From DATCZB01 sp035513215 (GTDB taxonomy: Bacteria > Pseudomonadota > Gammaproteobacteria > Steroidobacterales > Rariloculaceae), in assembly GCA_035513215.1 (NCBI GenBank), contig DATKCK010000106.1:45978-109977 (forward strand): a DNA stretch of 64,000 bases, written 5' to 3'. The notes beneath the pieces were generated by a model. It searched no databases and was not told the DNA's origin. It was given only the letters and a program-made list of their open reading frames with translations. A program made the translations under genes and the position numbers. How positions within the stretch are numbered: the stretch's first letter is position 1; the number at the start of each line of letters is the position of its first letter. Positions 17,850 to 27,574 of the stretch are shown piece by piece.

Positions 17850-20783
17850 TTGCCCAACTTTGCTACCCACTTCCTGACCGGCATCTTCGGCAGCCGCAAC
17901 CAGCGCCTGCTGAAGCAGTACCAGGCCCAGGTCAGCGCAGCCAACGCTCTCGAGGAAAAGATCAAGGCGCTCAGCGACGAGCGGCTCAGGGAAAAGACCG
18001 CGGAGCTCAAGTCGCGTTACCAGGCCGAGGGCAGTCTCGAGCCGGTTCTGCCGGAAGCTTTCGCCGTGGTGCGCGAGGCTGCCGTGCGGACGCTCGGGAT
18101 GCGGCATTTCGACGTCCAGCTCATCGGTGGAATCGCCCTGCATCAGGGCAAGATCGCCGAGATGCGCACAGGCGAGGGCAAAACGCTCGTCGCGACGCTC
18201 GCCGCCTATCTCAACGCCCTGACGGGCGGGGGCGTGCATATCGTCACCGTCAACGACTATCTGGCGCAGCGCGATGCCGACTGGATGGGGCCGGTGTACC
18301 GGTTTCTCGGGCTCGAGGTTGGCGTGGTCAAGAGCGGACAGTCGACCGAAGAGAAACGCCGGGCCTATGCGGCAGACATCACCTACGGCACGAATAATGA
18401 GTTCGGCTTCGACTACCTGCGCGACAATCTGGCCTTTCGCGTGGAGGACAGGGCGCAGCGCAAGCTGTCCTTCGCGATCGTCGACGAGGTCGACTCCATC
18501 CTGATCGACGAAGCGCGCACTCCGCTGATCATCTCGGGAAGGTCCGAGGAGAGCACCGAGCTCTACGTGCGCATCAACGCCATTATTCCGAAGCTGAAGC
18601 CACACGTTGTCCCGGCAGGGCCGACCAACGAGGCCATCGAGGCTCCGAAGGTCGATGTGATCGGAGTCGGGGACGAGCAGCTCGGTGTCATGTCACGCGC
18701 CGAGGCCCTGGCGAAGGCCGAGGACGGCGGCCATCACCTCGTCGTCGTCGATCAGCAGGCGAGGCCCGCGAGGGCGAAACTCTTCGTGCCGGGCGACTAC
18801 ACGGTCGACGAGAAGGCGAAGCAGGCTCATCTGACCGAGGAGGGCCACGACCGCATCGAGGGGCTCCTGACGCGAGCCGGAATCCTCGAGGCCGGACAGA
18901 GTCTCTACGACCCGGCCAATATCCGGCTGATGCACCACCTGACGGCGGCGCTCAGGGCCCATGCGCTCTACAAGCGCGAGGTCGACTATATCGTCAGCAA
19001 TGACGAGGTCGTCATCGTCGATGTGTTCACGGGCCGGACCATGCCCGGAAGGCGCTGGTCGGACGGGCTGCATCAGGCAATCGAGGCGAAGGAAGGCGTG
19101 CGCGTCAAGGAAGAGAATCAGACCGTCGCGTCGATCACCTTCCAGAACTTCTTCAGGCTCTATTCCAAGCTCGCCGGCATGACAGGCACGGCCGATACCG
19201 AAGCCTTCGAGTTCCAGCAGATTTACGGTCTGGAGGTCGTCGTCATTCCGACGCACAAGGAAATGATTCGGCTCGACGCGCCGGATCTCGTTCACCTCAC
19301 CGAAGACGACAAATTCGATGCGATCCTCGACGACATCGCCGATTGCCGCGAGCGCGAGCAGCCCGTGCTCGTCGGCACGACGTCGATCGAGACGTCGGAG
19401 CTGCTGTCGGCCAAGCTCAAGAAGCGCGGTATCCCGCATAACGTGCTCAACGCCAAGTACCACGAGCGCGAAGCCGAGATCGTCATGCAGGCCGGGCGGC
19501 CCGGGGCCGTGACCATCGCGACGAACATGGCCGGCCGCGGCACCGATATCGTGCTCGGCGGCAGTCTCGCGGCCGAGAAGGAAGCGCTCGGGCCTGACGC
19601 CGATCCCGAGGGGATCTCAGCGCTTACAGCCGACTGGAAAGAGCGCAACGCCAAGGTTCTCGAGAAGGGCGGGCTCCATATCGTCGGGACCGAGCGGCAC
19701 GAATCGCGGCGCATCGACAACCAGCTCCGGGGCCGCTCGGGCCGGCAGGGCGACCCGGGCTCGAGCCGCTTCTATCTGTCGATGGAAGACAGTCTGATGC
19801 GCATCTTCGGCGATCCCGAGCGCACCAAGCGGCTTTTGTCCGTCGCCGGCATGAAACAGGGTGAGGCGATCGAAAGCCGCCTGCTGTCGCGGCAGATCGA
19901 GCGTGCCCAGCGCAAGGTCGAGGCGCACAACTTCGATATCCGCAAGCAGCTCCTCGAGTACGACGACGTCGCGAACGATCAGCGCAAGGTGGTCTATCAG
20001 CAGCGCACCGAGCTGATGGACGCCGACGACGTCGCCGATGCGATCGCCGGCATTCGCGAAGAGGTCGTCGACGATCTCGTTGCCGAGTACATCCCGCCCG
20101 AGAGCGTCGAGGAGCTATGGGACCTCGAGGGGCTGACGAAGGCGCTCGAGCGCGAGTTCGGCCTTTATCTCGACGTCGCCCAGATGGTCGAGCAGGACGA
20201 AACGCTGAGCGAGAGGGAGATCGCCCGGCGCGTGCTCGAGGCGATCGTCGCGGCCTACGAGGCCAAGACGGCTTCCGTCGGCGAGCCCGTCATGCGCGAG
20301 CTCGAGAAAGTCGTGATGCTGCGTCAGCTCGATTCGCACTGGAAGGAGCACATCGGCGCGCTCGACTACCTGCGGCAGGGGATCGGTCTGCGCAGCTTCG
20401 CGCAGCGCAATCCGAAGCAGGAATACAAGCGCGAAGCCTTCCAGATGTTTTCGGACATGCTCGATCGGGTCAAGCGCGAGACAATCGCGATTCTCTCGAG
20501 GGTCGAGATTCGCAGGCCGGAGGACGTCCGCGCCGCCGAGGCCCCGAGGCCGGCGCCGGGATCGCTGAGCTTCCAGCATGCCCAGCCGCCCGGGCTGGCT
20601 CAGGCAGCGCCGCGACTGCCGGAGGGTCAGGCACCGCCGGCCGCAACGGCCGGTCAGCCGCGTCGGCCGGCGGCCGCGCCGGTCGAGCCGTTCGTCCGTG
20701 AGCAGCCGAAGGTCGGGCGCAATCAGCCTTGTCCGTGCGGCTCGGGGAAGAAATACAAGCAGTGCCACGGGCGCCTGAGCTGA
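17850..20783 (+). CDS. secA: Preprotein translocase ATPase SecA
   Basis: A 977-residue motor ATPase that drives proteins through SecYEG. Walker A is MRTGEGKTLVATL (about residue 103), Walker B VDEVDSILIDEARTPL near 212, then the preprotein cross-linking, helical scaffold and C-terminal regions, ending in the zinc-binding SEC-C motif CPCGSGKKYKQCH. Residues about 250-315 form an insertion of roughly 55 residues compared with E. coli SecA. The TTG start gives the family N-terminus (LTGIFGSRNQRLLKQY) and has AAGGA six bases upstream; ATG at 17796 is an alternative. The gene follows the riboswitch-controlled M23 gene on the same strand after a 231-base gap. Confidence 0.96.
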   Translation: MPNFATHFLTGIFGSRNQRLLKQYQAQVSAANALEEKIKALSDERLREKTAELKSRYQAEGSLEPVLPEAFAVVREAAVRTLGMRHFDVQLIGGIALHQGKIAEMRTGEGKTLVATLAAYLNALTGGGVHIVTVNDYLAQRDADWMGPVYRFLGLEVGVVKSGQSTEEKRRAYAADITYGTNNEFGFDYLRDNLAFRVEDRAQRKLSFAIVDEVDSILIDEARTPLIISGRSEESTELYVRINAIIPKLKPHVVPAGPTNEAIEAPKVDVIGVGDEQLGVMSRAEALAKAEDGGHHLVVVDQQARPARAKLFVPGDYTVDEKAKQAHLTEEGHDRIEGLLTRAGILEAGQSLYDPANIRLMHHLTAALRAHALYKREVDYIVSNDEVVIVDVFTGRTMPGRRWSDGLHQAIEAKEGVRVKEENQTVASITFQNFFRLYSKLAGMTGTADTEAFEFQQIYGLEVVVIPTHKEMIRLDAPDLVHLTEDDKFDAILDDIADCREREQPVLVGTTSIETSELLSAKLKKRGIPHNVLNAKYHEREAEIVMQAGRPGAVTIATNMAGRGTDIVLGGSLAAEKEALGPDADPEGISALTADWKERNAKVLEKGGLHIVGTERHESRRIDNQLRGRSGRQGDPGSSRFYLSMEDSLMRIFGDPERTKRLLSVAGMKQGEAIESRLLSRQIERAQRKVEAHNFDIRKQLLEYDDVANDQRKVVYQQRTELMDADDVADAIAGIREEVVDDLVAEYIPPESVEELWDLEGLTKALEREFGLYLDVAQMVEQDETLSEREIARRVLEAIVAAYEAKTASVGEPVMRELEKVVMLRQLDSHWKEHIGALDYLRQGIGLRSFAQRNPKQEYKREAFQMFSDMLDRVKRETIAILSRVEIRRPEDVRAAEAPRPAPGSLSFQHAQPPGLAQAAPRLPEGQAPPAATAGQPRRPAAAPVEPFVREQPKVGRNQPCPCGSGKKYKQCHGRLS

Positions 20784-21241
20784 GCGAAGCCGGCGCGCAG
20801 GTCGATGCGCTCGATGTCATCGTCGGCATCGTTCGTGATTCCGCCTCGAGAGTCCTGATCGGCCAGAGACCCGAAGGCAAGCATATGGCGGGCTTCTGGG
20901 AGTTTCCGGGCGGCAAGCTCCTGACGGGCGAGCCGCCGTTGGCCGGTCTGAAGCGCGAGCTCTACGAGGAGCTCGGCATCGTCGTCGGGGCCGCGGAGCC
21001 GTTCCTCGAGCAGACCCATCGGTATCCGGAGCGCGCGGTGAAGCTCGATATCTGGTGGATTCTGGACTATGCCGGCGAGGCCAGGTCGCGCGAGGGGCAG
21101 CGGCTGCGCTGGGTCGACGGCGACGAGCTCGCCGAAGCGCCGTTGCTGCCGGCCGACGCTCCGATCGTCGCCGCCGTGCGTAAGCGGCTCGCCCTGGGAA
21201 ACTCCGGGGCGATTGCTAGCAAAGCGCCAGAAAGAACGTAA
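20762..21241 (+). CDS. mutT: 8-oxo-dGTP diphosphatase MutT-like Nudix hydrolase
   Basis: A Nudix protein of about 159 residues. The Nudix box GGKLLTGEPPLAGLKRELYE followed by ELGI fits G-x5-E-x7-REUxEExGU, and the preceding QRPEGKHMAGFWEFPGGK is typical for MutT, which removes 8-oxo-dGTP from the nucleotide pool. The start is uncertain: a GTG at 20762 inside the end of secA, or an ATG at 20729 with a longer overlap. No start codon follows before the conserved domain, so the gene must begin within secA. It converges on zapD with a 26-base overlap of the 3' ends. Confidence 0.88.
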   Translation: MPRAPELSEAGAQVDALDVIVGIVRDSASRVLIGQRPEGKHMAGFWEFPGGKLLTGEPPLAGLKRELYEELGIVVGAAEPFLEQTHRYPERAVKLDIWWILDYAGEARSREGQRLRWVDGDELAEAPLLPADAPIVAAVRKRLALGNSGAIASKAPERT

Positions 21242-22019
21242 CGTCGCCGACCGTCTGCCTGGCGCGCTGCTCCGTCCCCTGCCATTCGACGAAACGAACC
21301 GTGAACCGGTGCTGGCCGGCGCTGATCTCCGGATACAGGCCCGAGGCCCTCGCGACGAGGACGCGGATCAGCTCGACGTTCTCTTCCTTGCCGAGCGTAT
21401 GCTGGTAGAGGCCGCGCTCGGCCAGCGTCCTCGCCGGCGTGCTCGCCTCGCGCGTGAGCCAGAGGATCTGGTCGATCGAATCGCAGAGCGGCTTGAGATG
21501 GCCGAGCCAGCTCCGAAGCTGCTCGGATCGCTCGGACCGCGGCAGGTTGAGCCAGTAGCCGTAATCCGGTAAATCGAACATGCAGGTGCCGCCCGGGATC
21601 GAGCTGCGATGCCGAATCGCGCTCAGAAACTCGTTCTCGCGCAACGGAGCCAGGAACTGCTTGCCGGCGTCCGATAGCGCCCGCCTTATTCCGTCGACCT
21701 CCTTGATGAGGCGAGCCAGGCGATCGGCGTCGACGCCCGGGCTTTGCCGGAAATGGCTAAGCCGGAGCATGTGCCGGTCGAGCTCCTTGAGCGCATCGGC
21801 GCGAATGTCGCCGCGCCCCGTGATGGCAAGGATTTCGAGCAGGTTTGCGATCGCGGCGCGGGCGGCGTAGGCGGCTTCCTGCCGCGAATGGAGCAGCGCC
21901 TGGCTGTGCAGGAACTCCACTCGCAGGAACGTACGCATGCGCTCGCTGAGCGGCTGCTCGAACGCGATCAGGCGGTTCTCGGCGCGGGCTCCTGGTTCGT
22001 TCTGTGGCGCTTCGACCAT
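21216..22019 (-). CDS. zapD: Cell division protein ZapD
   Basis: A 267-residue protein matching ZapD (DUF1342, YacF), which binds the FtsZ tail and bundles filaments. It begins with AFEQPLSERMRTFLRVEFL, a conserved ZapD opening, followed by the mostly helical first domain; later hallmarks are RHRSSIPGGTCMFDLPDYGYW and a beta-rich end (YPEISAGQHRFTVRF). It lies directly after coaE, the common coaE-zapD order; the small zinc protein YacG that often stands nearby is not present. It overlaps mutT tail to tail. Confidence 0.93.
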   Translation of the reverse strand: MVEAPQNEPGARAENRLIAFEQPLSERMRTFLRVEFLHSQALLHSRQEAAYAARAAIANLLEILAITGRGDIRADALKELDRHMLRLSHFRQSPGVDADRLARLIKEVDGIRRALSDAGKQFLAPLRENEFLSAIRHRSSIPGGTCMFDLPDYGYWLNLPRSERSEQLRSWLGHLKPLCDSIDQILWLTREASTPARTLAERGLYQHTLGKEENVELIRVLVARASGLYPEISAGQHRFTVRFVEWQGTEQRARQTVGDVTFFLALC

Positions 22020-22023
22020 CGCA

Positions 22024-22647
22024 CTATTCTGCGCGACCTTGCGTCCCCGGGCAATTTTGGGCGAGCCTCAAGTAGCTCGCGTGAAGGGCCGCGACGCCGT
22101 CGCGTGTGGCCTCGATCGTCGTGCTCGAGTCGATGATGTCATCGGCGAGGGATTGCCTCTCGGCCCGTTCCATCTGCGCATCGATGATGGCGCGGGCTTC
22201 GTCGCGGTCGGTTTCGTCGCGGGCCATGAGCCTTTCGATCTGTAGCGCCTCGGGACAATCGACGGCGACGGTGCGCTCGACGAGCCGGTCGAACCCGGAC
22301 TCGAACAGCAGCGGCACGACGAAGATCACATAGGGCCCCGCACACCCGGCCGATCTCGCAAGCGCCGTCTCCCGAATCCGGGGGTGAAGAATCGCCTCGA
22401 GACGGTGTCGCCGATCGGCATCACCGAAGACGATACGGCGCATCAGGTGCCGGTCGAGCGTGCCGTCGGGGCCAAGAACGCTCTGACCGAAGGCCTCGAC
22501 GATCTCGCCAAGGACCGGTCCGCCGGGAGCGACGAGCTCCCGCGCGATGGCGTCGGTATCGATGACACAGACCCCGAGCTCGGCGAACATAGCAGCCACC
22601 GTCGATTTTCCGCTGGCAATGCCGCCGGTCAGGCCGATGCGGAGCAC
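22024..22647 (-). CDS. coaE: Dephospho-CoA kinase CoaE
   Basis: A 207-residue kinase that phosphorylates dephospho-CoA, the last step of coenzyme A synthesis. The P-loop GLTGGIASGKST occupies about residues 6-17, followed by DTDAIARELVAPG, HPRIRE near 104 and VPLLFESG near 124. The GTG start is two bases after the pilD stop. The frame stays open upstream as a shadow of pilD, but a start there would give an N-terminal extension unlike the family. Confidence 0.94.
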   Translation of the reverse strand: MLRIGLTGGIASGKSTVAAMFAELGVCVIDTDAIARELVAPGGPVLGEIVEAFGQSVLGPDGTLDRHLMRRIVFGDADRRHRLEAILHPRIRETALARSAGCAGPYVIFVVPLLFESGFDRLVERTVAVDCPEALQIERLMARDETDRDEARAIIDAQMERAERQSLADDIIDSSTTIEATRDGVAALHASYLRLAQNCPGTQGRAE

Positions 22648-22649
22648 GC

Positions 22650-23549
22650 TTATCCCGTCAGGCTCAGGTACCAGCTCATGATATCCCGGCCGAACAGCAG
22701 GGCCAGCCAGCCGGCGCCGGCGAGATACGGGCCGAACGGGATCTCGGCCTGCCGCGAGCGCTGGCCGGTCAGGATCAGCGAGAGGCCGACGATCGAGCCG
22801 ACGGCGGCCGAGAGCACGATGACCAGGGGCAGGAGCTGCCAGCCGAGCCAGGCGCCGAGCGCCGCGAGCAGCTTGAAGTCCCCGTACCCCATGCCTTCCT
22901 TGCCGGTGACGAGCTTGAATATCTGATAGACGCTCCAGAGGCTGAGATACCCCGCCGCCGCGCCGATGACGCTCGATCGGAGATCGGGCCCGGCGAAAAC
23001 CGGAGCACCGTCGATCCGAACCAGGGTCAAGATAATGCCGATCCAGAGCAGCGGCAGCGTCATGCTGTCCGGCAAAAGCTTGTGGTCGAGGTCGATCAGC
23101 GACAGCGCGATCAGATACCAGGTGAGAACGAGCGCGGCCGGCGTGGCCCACGTCGCGCCGAATCGGATCGCAACGACGACGCTCAGAATCCCGGTCAGCG
23201 CCTCGACGATCGGATAGCGCGGCGATATCGCTGCTCGGCAGTGGCCGCAGCGGCCCTTGAGCAGGAGGTAGCTCAGGATCGGAACGTTCCGGCTCGCCGG
23301 GATCGGGTGACGGCAATGGGGGCATCGGGACCGGGGCGAGACCAGGTCGAAGCGCTCTTCTTCGACGGGGGGCGCGCCGTGCGCTTCGGCCGCCTCGGCC
23401 CGCCAGGCGCGCTGCATCATCAGCGGCAGCCGGAATGCCACGACGTTGAGAAAGCTGCCGACGACGAGCCCGATCGCGAGGCTCGCGACGATCAGGGCCG
23501 GTGGCCAGACCTCGAAGATGTCCAAAACGGCGGTGTCAGACCACGGCAC
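22650..23549 (-). CDS. pilD: Type IV prepilin peptidase/N-methylase PilD
   Basis: A 299-residue polytopic membrane aspartic protease that cleaves prepilin leaders and methylates the new N-terminus. The cytoplasmic zinc loop has the two pairs CPHC and CGHC (about residues 75-105). The catalytic aspartates are in DLDHKLLPD (about 153) and GYGDFK (about 218). Eight hydrophobic segments are visible. The ATG overlaps the pilC stop by 14 bases. Its substrate, PilA, is encoded at 26807-27307. It may also serve a type II secretion system, which is not seen here. Confidence 0.95.
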   Translation of the reverse strand: MPWSDTAVLDIFEVWPPALIVASLAIGLVVGSFLNVVAFRLPLMMQRAWRAEAAEAHGAPPVEEERFDLVSPRSRCPHCRHPIPASRNVPILSYLLLKGRCGHCRAAISPRYPIVEALTGILSVVVAIRFGATWATPAALVLTWYLIALSLIDLDHKLLPDSMTLPLLWIGIILTLVRIDGAPVFAGPDLRSSVIGAAAGYLSLWSVYQIFKLVTGKEGMGYGDFKLLAALGAWLGWQLLPLVIVLSAAVGSIVGLSLILTGQRSRQAEIPFGPYLAGAGWLALLFGRDIMSWYLSLTG

Positions 23550-24753
23550 CCATCTTGAATATCGGCAGGTACATGGCGATGACGAGACCGCCGACGAGAA
23601 CGCCCAGTATCGCCATGATCAGCGGTTCGAGCAGGCTCGACATGCTGTCGACGGCGTTGTCGACTTCTTCCTCATAGAAATCCGCGACCTTGGCCGACAT
23701 GTCGTCGAGCGAGCCCGATTCCTCGCCGACGGCAATCATCTGGTTGACCATGTTCGGGAAGAGGTCGGTATTCTCCATGGCGCGCTGAAGGCGCTGACCG
23801 GTTGCGACCTCGTCGCGCATCTGGTGCACGGCCGTCTCGTAGACGATGTTGCCGGTGGCGCCCGCGACCGAGTCGAGAGCCTCGACCAGCGGCACGCCGG
23901 CCGCAAACGTCGTCGAAAGCGTACGCGCATAGCGCGCGATCGCCGACTTGTTCAGGATCGGGCCGATGATCGGTATGCGCAGCACGAGCCGATCCAGGAA
24001 ATGCCGCAAGGCGCGGGAGCGCTTCTTGAAATAGAAGAACGCGGCGACGACGGCAGCCATGACGATAACGATCAGCCAGCCCTGATTCTGCACGAAGTTC
24101 GAGATATCGATGACGAATCGCGTGAACGCCGGGAGGTCGGCACCGAAGCCCTGAAACAGCGACTCGAACTCCGGAATGACGAAAATGAGCAGGATGGCCG
24201 TGACGATGAACGCGACGGCGACGACGGCGGCCGGATAGAAGAGCGCCTTTTTGACCTTCTTCTTGATGGCCTCGGTCTTTTCCTTGTAGGTCGCGATCTT
24301 GTCGAGCAGCGTCTCGAGCGCGCCGGCCTGCTCGCCGGCGCTGACGAGATTGACGAAGAGATCATCGAAATGCAGCGGGTGCTTTGAGAGCGCGTTGGCG
24401 AGCGTGGTGCCGCCCTCGATGTCACCCTTAATCGCCAGAATCAGCTTTTGCATCGCCGGGTTATCGTGTCCGGCGCCTACGATGTCGAAGGACTGCACGA
24501 GCGGAATGCCGGCGGACATCATCGTCGCGAGCTGGCGCGAGAAGATCGCGATGTCGGCCGTCGTGACCTTGCCTTTGTTCTGGAACAGCGTGCTCTGCTT
24601 GCGCACGCGGGTAGCGACGACACCCTGGCGTCTGAGCTCCGTGCGCACGGCGGCCTCGTTGCTCGCAACGACCTTGCCTCTGACCTTCTTGCCGGCGCGG
24701 TCGGTCCCTTCCCAGCTGAAGGGAATATTCTTGATCGCAGCTGATTGAGCCAT
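23536..24753 (-). CDS. pilC: Type IV pilus inner-membrane platform protein PilC
   Basis: A 405-residue protein of the GspF/PilC family with two type II secretion F domains. It has three main membrane regions at about 170-195, 215-240 and 375-400. Signatures include FSRQLATMMSAGIPLVQSF near residue 68 and ARTLSTTFAAGVPLVEALD near 271, the two repeats of the domain. It is part of the inner-membrane platform on which PilB works. Order pilB-pilC-pilD is the usual one. Confidence 0.95.
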   Translation of the reverse strand: MAQSAAIKNIPFSWEGTDRAGKKVRGKVVASNEAAVRTELRRQGVVATRVRKQSTLFQNKGKVTTADIAIFSRQLATMMSAGIPLVQSFDIVGAGHDNPAMQKLILAIKGDIEGGTTLANALSKHPLHFDDLFVNLVSAGEQAGALETLLDKIATYKEKTEAIKKKVKKALFYPAAVVAVAFIVTAILLIFVIPEFESLFQGFGADLPAFTRFVIDISNFVQNQGWLIVIVMAAVVAAFFYFKKRSRALRHFLDRLVLRIPIIGPILNKSAIARYARTLSTTFAAGVPLVEALDSVAGATGNIVYETAVHQMRDEVATGQRLQRAMENTDLFPNMVNQMIAVGEESGSLDDMSAKVADFYEEEVDNAVDSMSSLLEPLIMAILGVLVGGLVIAMYLPIFKMGAVV

Positions 24754-24803
24754 CTGTTAGCGTCTCCCGAAGAGTCCGGGGGTCGAACTGGGCGCCGAAA
24801 CGC

Positions 24804-26528
<1,725 letters not shown>

Positions 26529-26573
26529 CGGCGGTGCTTACGGCTCAATTTGTCGCTGGCAGAGAGCTTGGTA

Positions 26574-26602
26574 CTTTCACCGTTGAGGCCTGAACCTGTC
26601 AA
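26574..26602 (-). promoter_or_regulatory. Candidate sigma-70 promoter for pilB
   Basis: On the minus strand a perfect -35 hexamer TTGACA (26597-26602) is followed after 17 bases by TGAAAG (26574-26579), a poor -10. The distance to the pilB ATG is about 45 bases. The pilA terminator lies between pilA and this site, so pilBCD need their own promoter; this is the best candidate I see. Confidence 0.3.
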
Positions 26603-26713
26603 CTTCCGAGTGCCTCTTTTGTGACAGAGATTTAACTTATCCCACGCCCCGGTAAGGGGTATCGGGCGGGGGTCCCAAGGCCGGCCGAGCGTGCCCCCGG
26701 AGAGCATCTGTCG

Positions 26714-26753
26714 CCAAAAAAAGACAAGCCCCGCCGGGGTCCGGCGGGGCTTG
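26714..26753 (-). terminator. Intrinsic terminator of pilA
   Basis: On the minus strand a perfect 13-bp stem (CAAGCCCCGCCGG with CCGGCGGGGCTTG, 26725-26753) with a 3-base loop is followed closely by seven T residues (A-run at 26716-26722). It lies about 54 bases after the pilA stop. This is the clearest rho-independent terminator in the window and would separate the abundant pilA transcript from pilBCD. Confidence 0.93.
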
Positions 26754-26806
26754 AGCCTTGGTTCCCGCGGGCTCGAGACCCGTGCCCCGAGTCCGCAGCT
26801 AAGGTC

Positions 26807-27307
26807 TTAGCCGCGGCAGTTGGCCGGGCGGTACTTCTGCTCGACGCTACCGCCTGCGCCCTGAGCGGCCGCGGTTCCACCCGACGCGACGACCAAACCA
26901 GAGCCCATCTGCCAGCTACCACACTGCCAGGAGACGTCGCCGTTCACGCTCGTGAACGGTGTCAGTGTTAACGTGTCATTCGCAATGTTGCTGTGGGCCT
27001 GATGGCCGTACATGATCGTGATCAGACCGGGGTTGCTGACACCAACCGAAAGCACATACTTACCGCTGATGTCCGTCGCGTTGGTAGAGAGGCCGGCTTC
27101 CGCGTTGCTGGTCGGCCAGTTGCTCGTCGAGCTGAACGTCTCGGCGATGGCCGTCTTGGCCGAGCTCGCGAGGTTCAGGCCTTCAGTGACCTGCGCGCGG
27201 ATCGTGTAGTCCTGGTAGGCCGGGATCGCGATCGCCGCAAGAATGCCGATGATCGCCACGACGATCATCAATTCGATGAGGGTGAAACCCTGTTGAACTT
27301 TCTTCAT
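26807..27307 (-). CDS. pilA: Type IV major pilin PilA
   Basis: A 166-residue prepilin. A 7-residue leader ending in Gly7 is followed by FTLIELMIVVAIIGILAAIA, the canonical type IVa cleavage site and N-terminal helix with the conserved Glu at mature position 5. A likely disulfide joins Cys129 and Cys164; the segment between them holds a Gly/Ala/Ser-rich insert (about 135-155), long for this D-loop, before the common ending KYRPANCRG. It is expressed from a sigma-54 promoter at 27388-27403 and ends at a strong terminator. Confidence 0.96.
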   Translation of the reverse strand: MKKVQQGFTLIELMIVVAIIGILAAIAIPAYQDYTIRAQVTEGLNLASSAKTAIAETFSSTSNWPTSNAEAGLSTNATDISGKYVLSVGVSNPGLITIMYGHQAHSNIANDTLTLTPFTSVNGDVSWQCGSWQMGSGLVVASGGTAAAQGAGGSVEQKYRPANCRG

Positions 27308-27387
27308 TTCCGTGAAACTCCTGAGTACGTTGCTTGGGTCGTAAAGCCAGACCGATGGCGAGGCATCGCATCTTGTCTATGGGGAAT

Positions 27388-27403
27388 TGCAATCCCCGTG
27401 CCA
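27388..27403 (-). promoter_or_regulatory. Sigma-54 promoter of pilA
   Basis: The minus strand reads TGGCACGGGGATTGCA, a perfect TGGCAC-N5-TTGCA -24/-12 element (-24 at 27398-27403, -12 at 27388-27392). Transcription would start near 27376, about 70 bases before the pilA ATG. The NtrC-type activator gene pilR lies just upstream, the classical PilR/sigma-54 control of pilin. Confidence 0.92.
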
Positions 27404-27518
27404 ACGATGCCGTGAATATGTCTCCTGGCCCGCAAATCCTTAGGGGCGGTCGTCCTAGCGACGCCCGGCCCGAACCCGTTGAACATATTGCCCGTTCACA
27501 GAGCCTGGCCCTAGACCC

Positions 27519-27538
27519 AAAACGTCAGAAACTGACGT
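27519..27538 (-). terminator. Inverted repeat after pilR, possible weak terminator or operator
   Basis: ACGTCAG and CTGACGT (27522-27528 and 27532-27538) form a perfect 7-bp stem with a 3-base loop, followed on the minus strand by only three further T residues. It is 36 bases beyond the pilR stop and about 120 bases upstream of the pilA -24 element. It could end the pilR transcript or be a protein-binding site in the pilA control region. Confidence 0.4.
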
Positions 27539-27574
27539 ATATCGGCACGCACCGAGGCGATGTCACAAGGGGAT

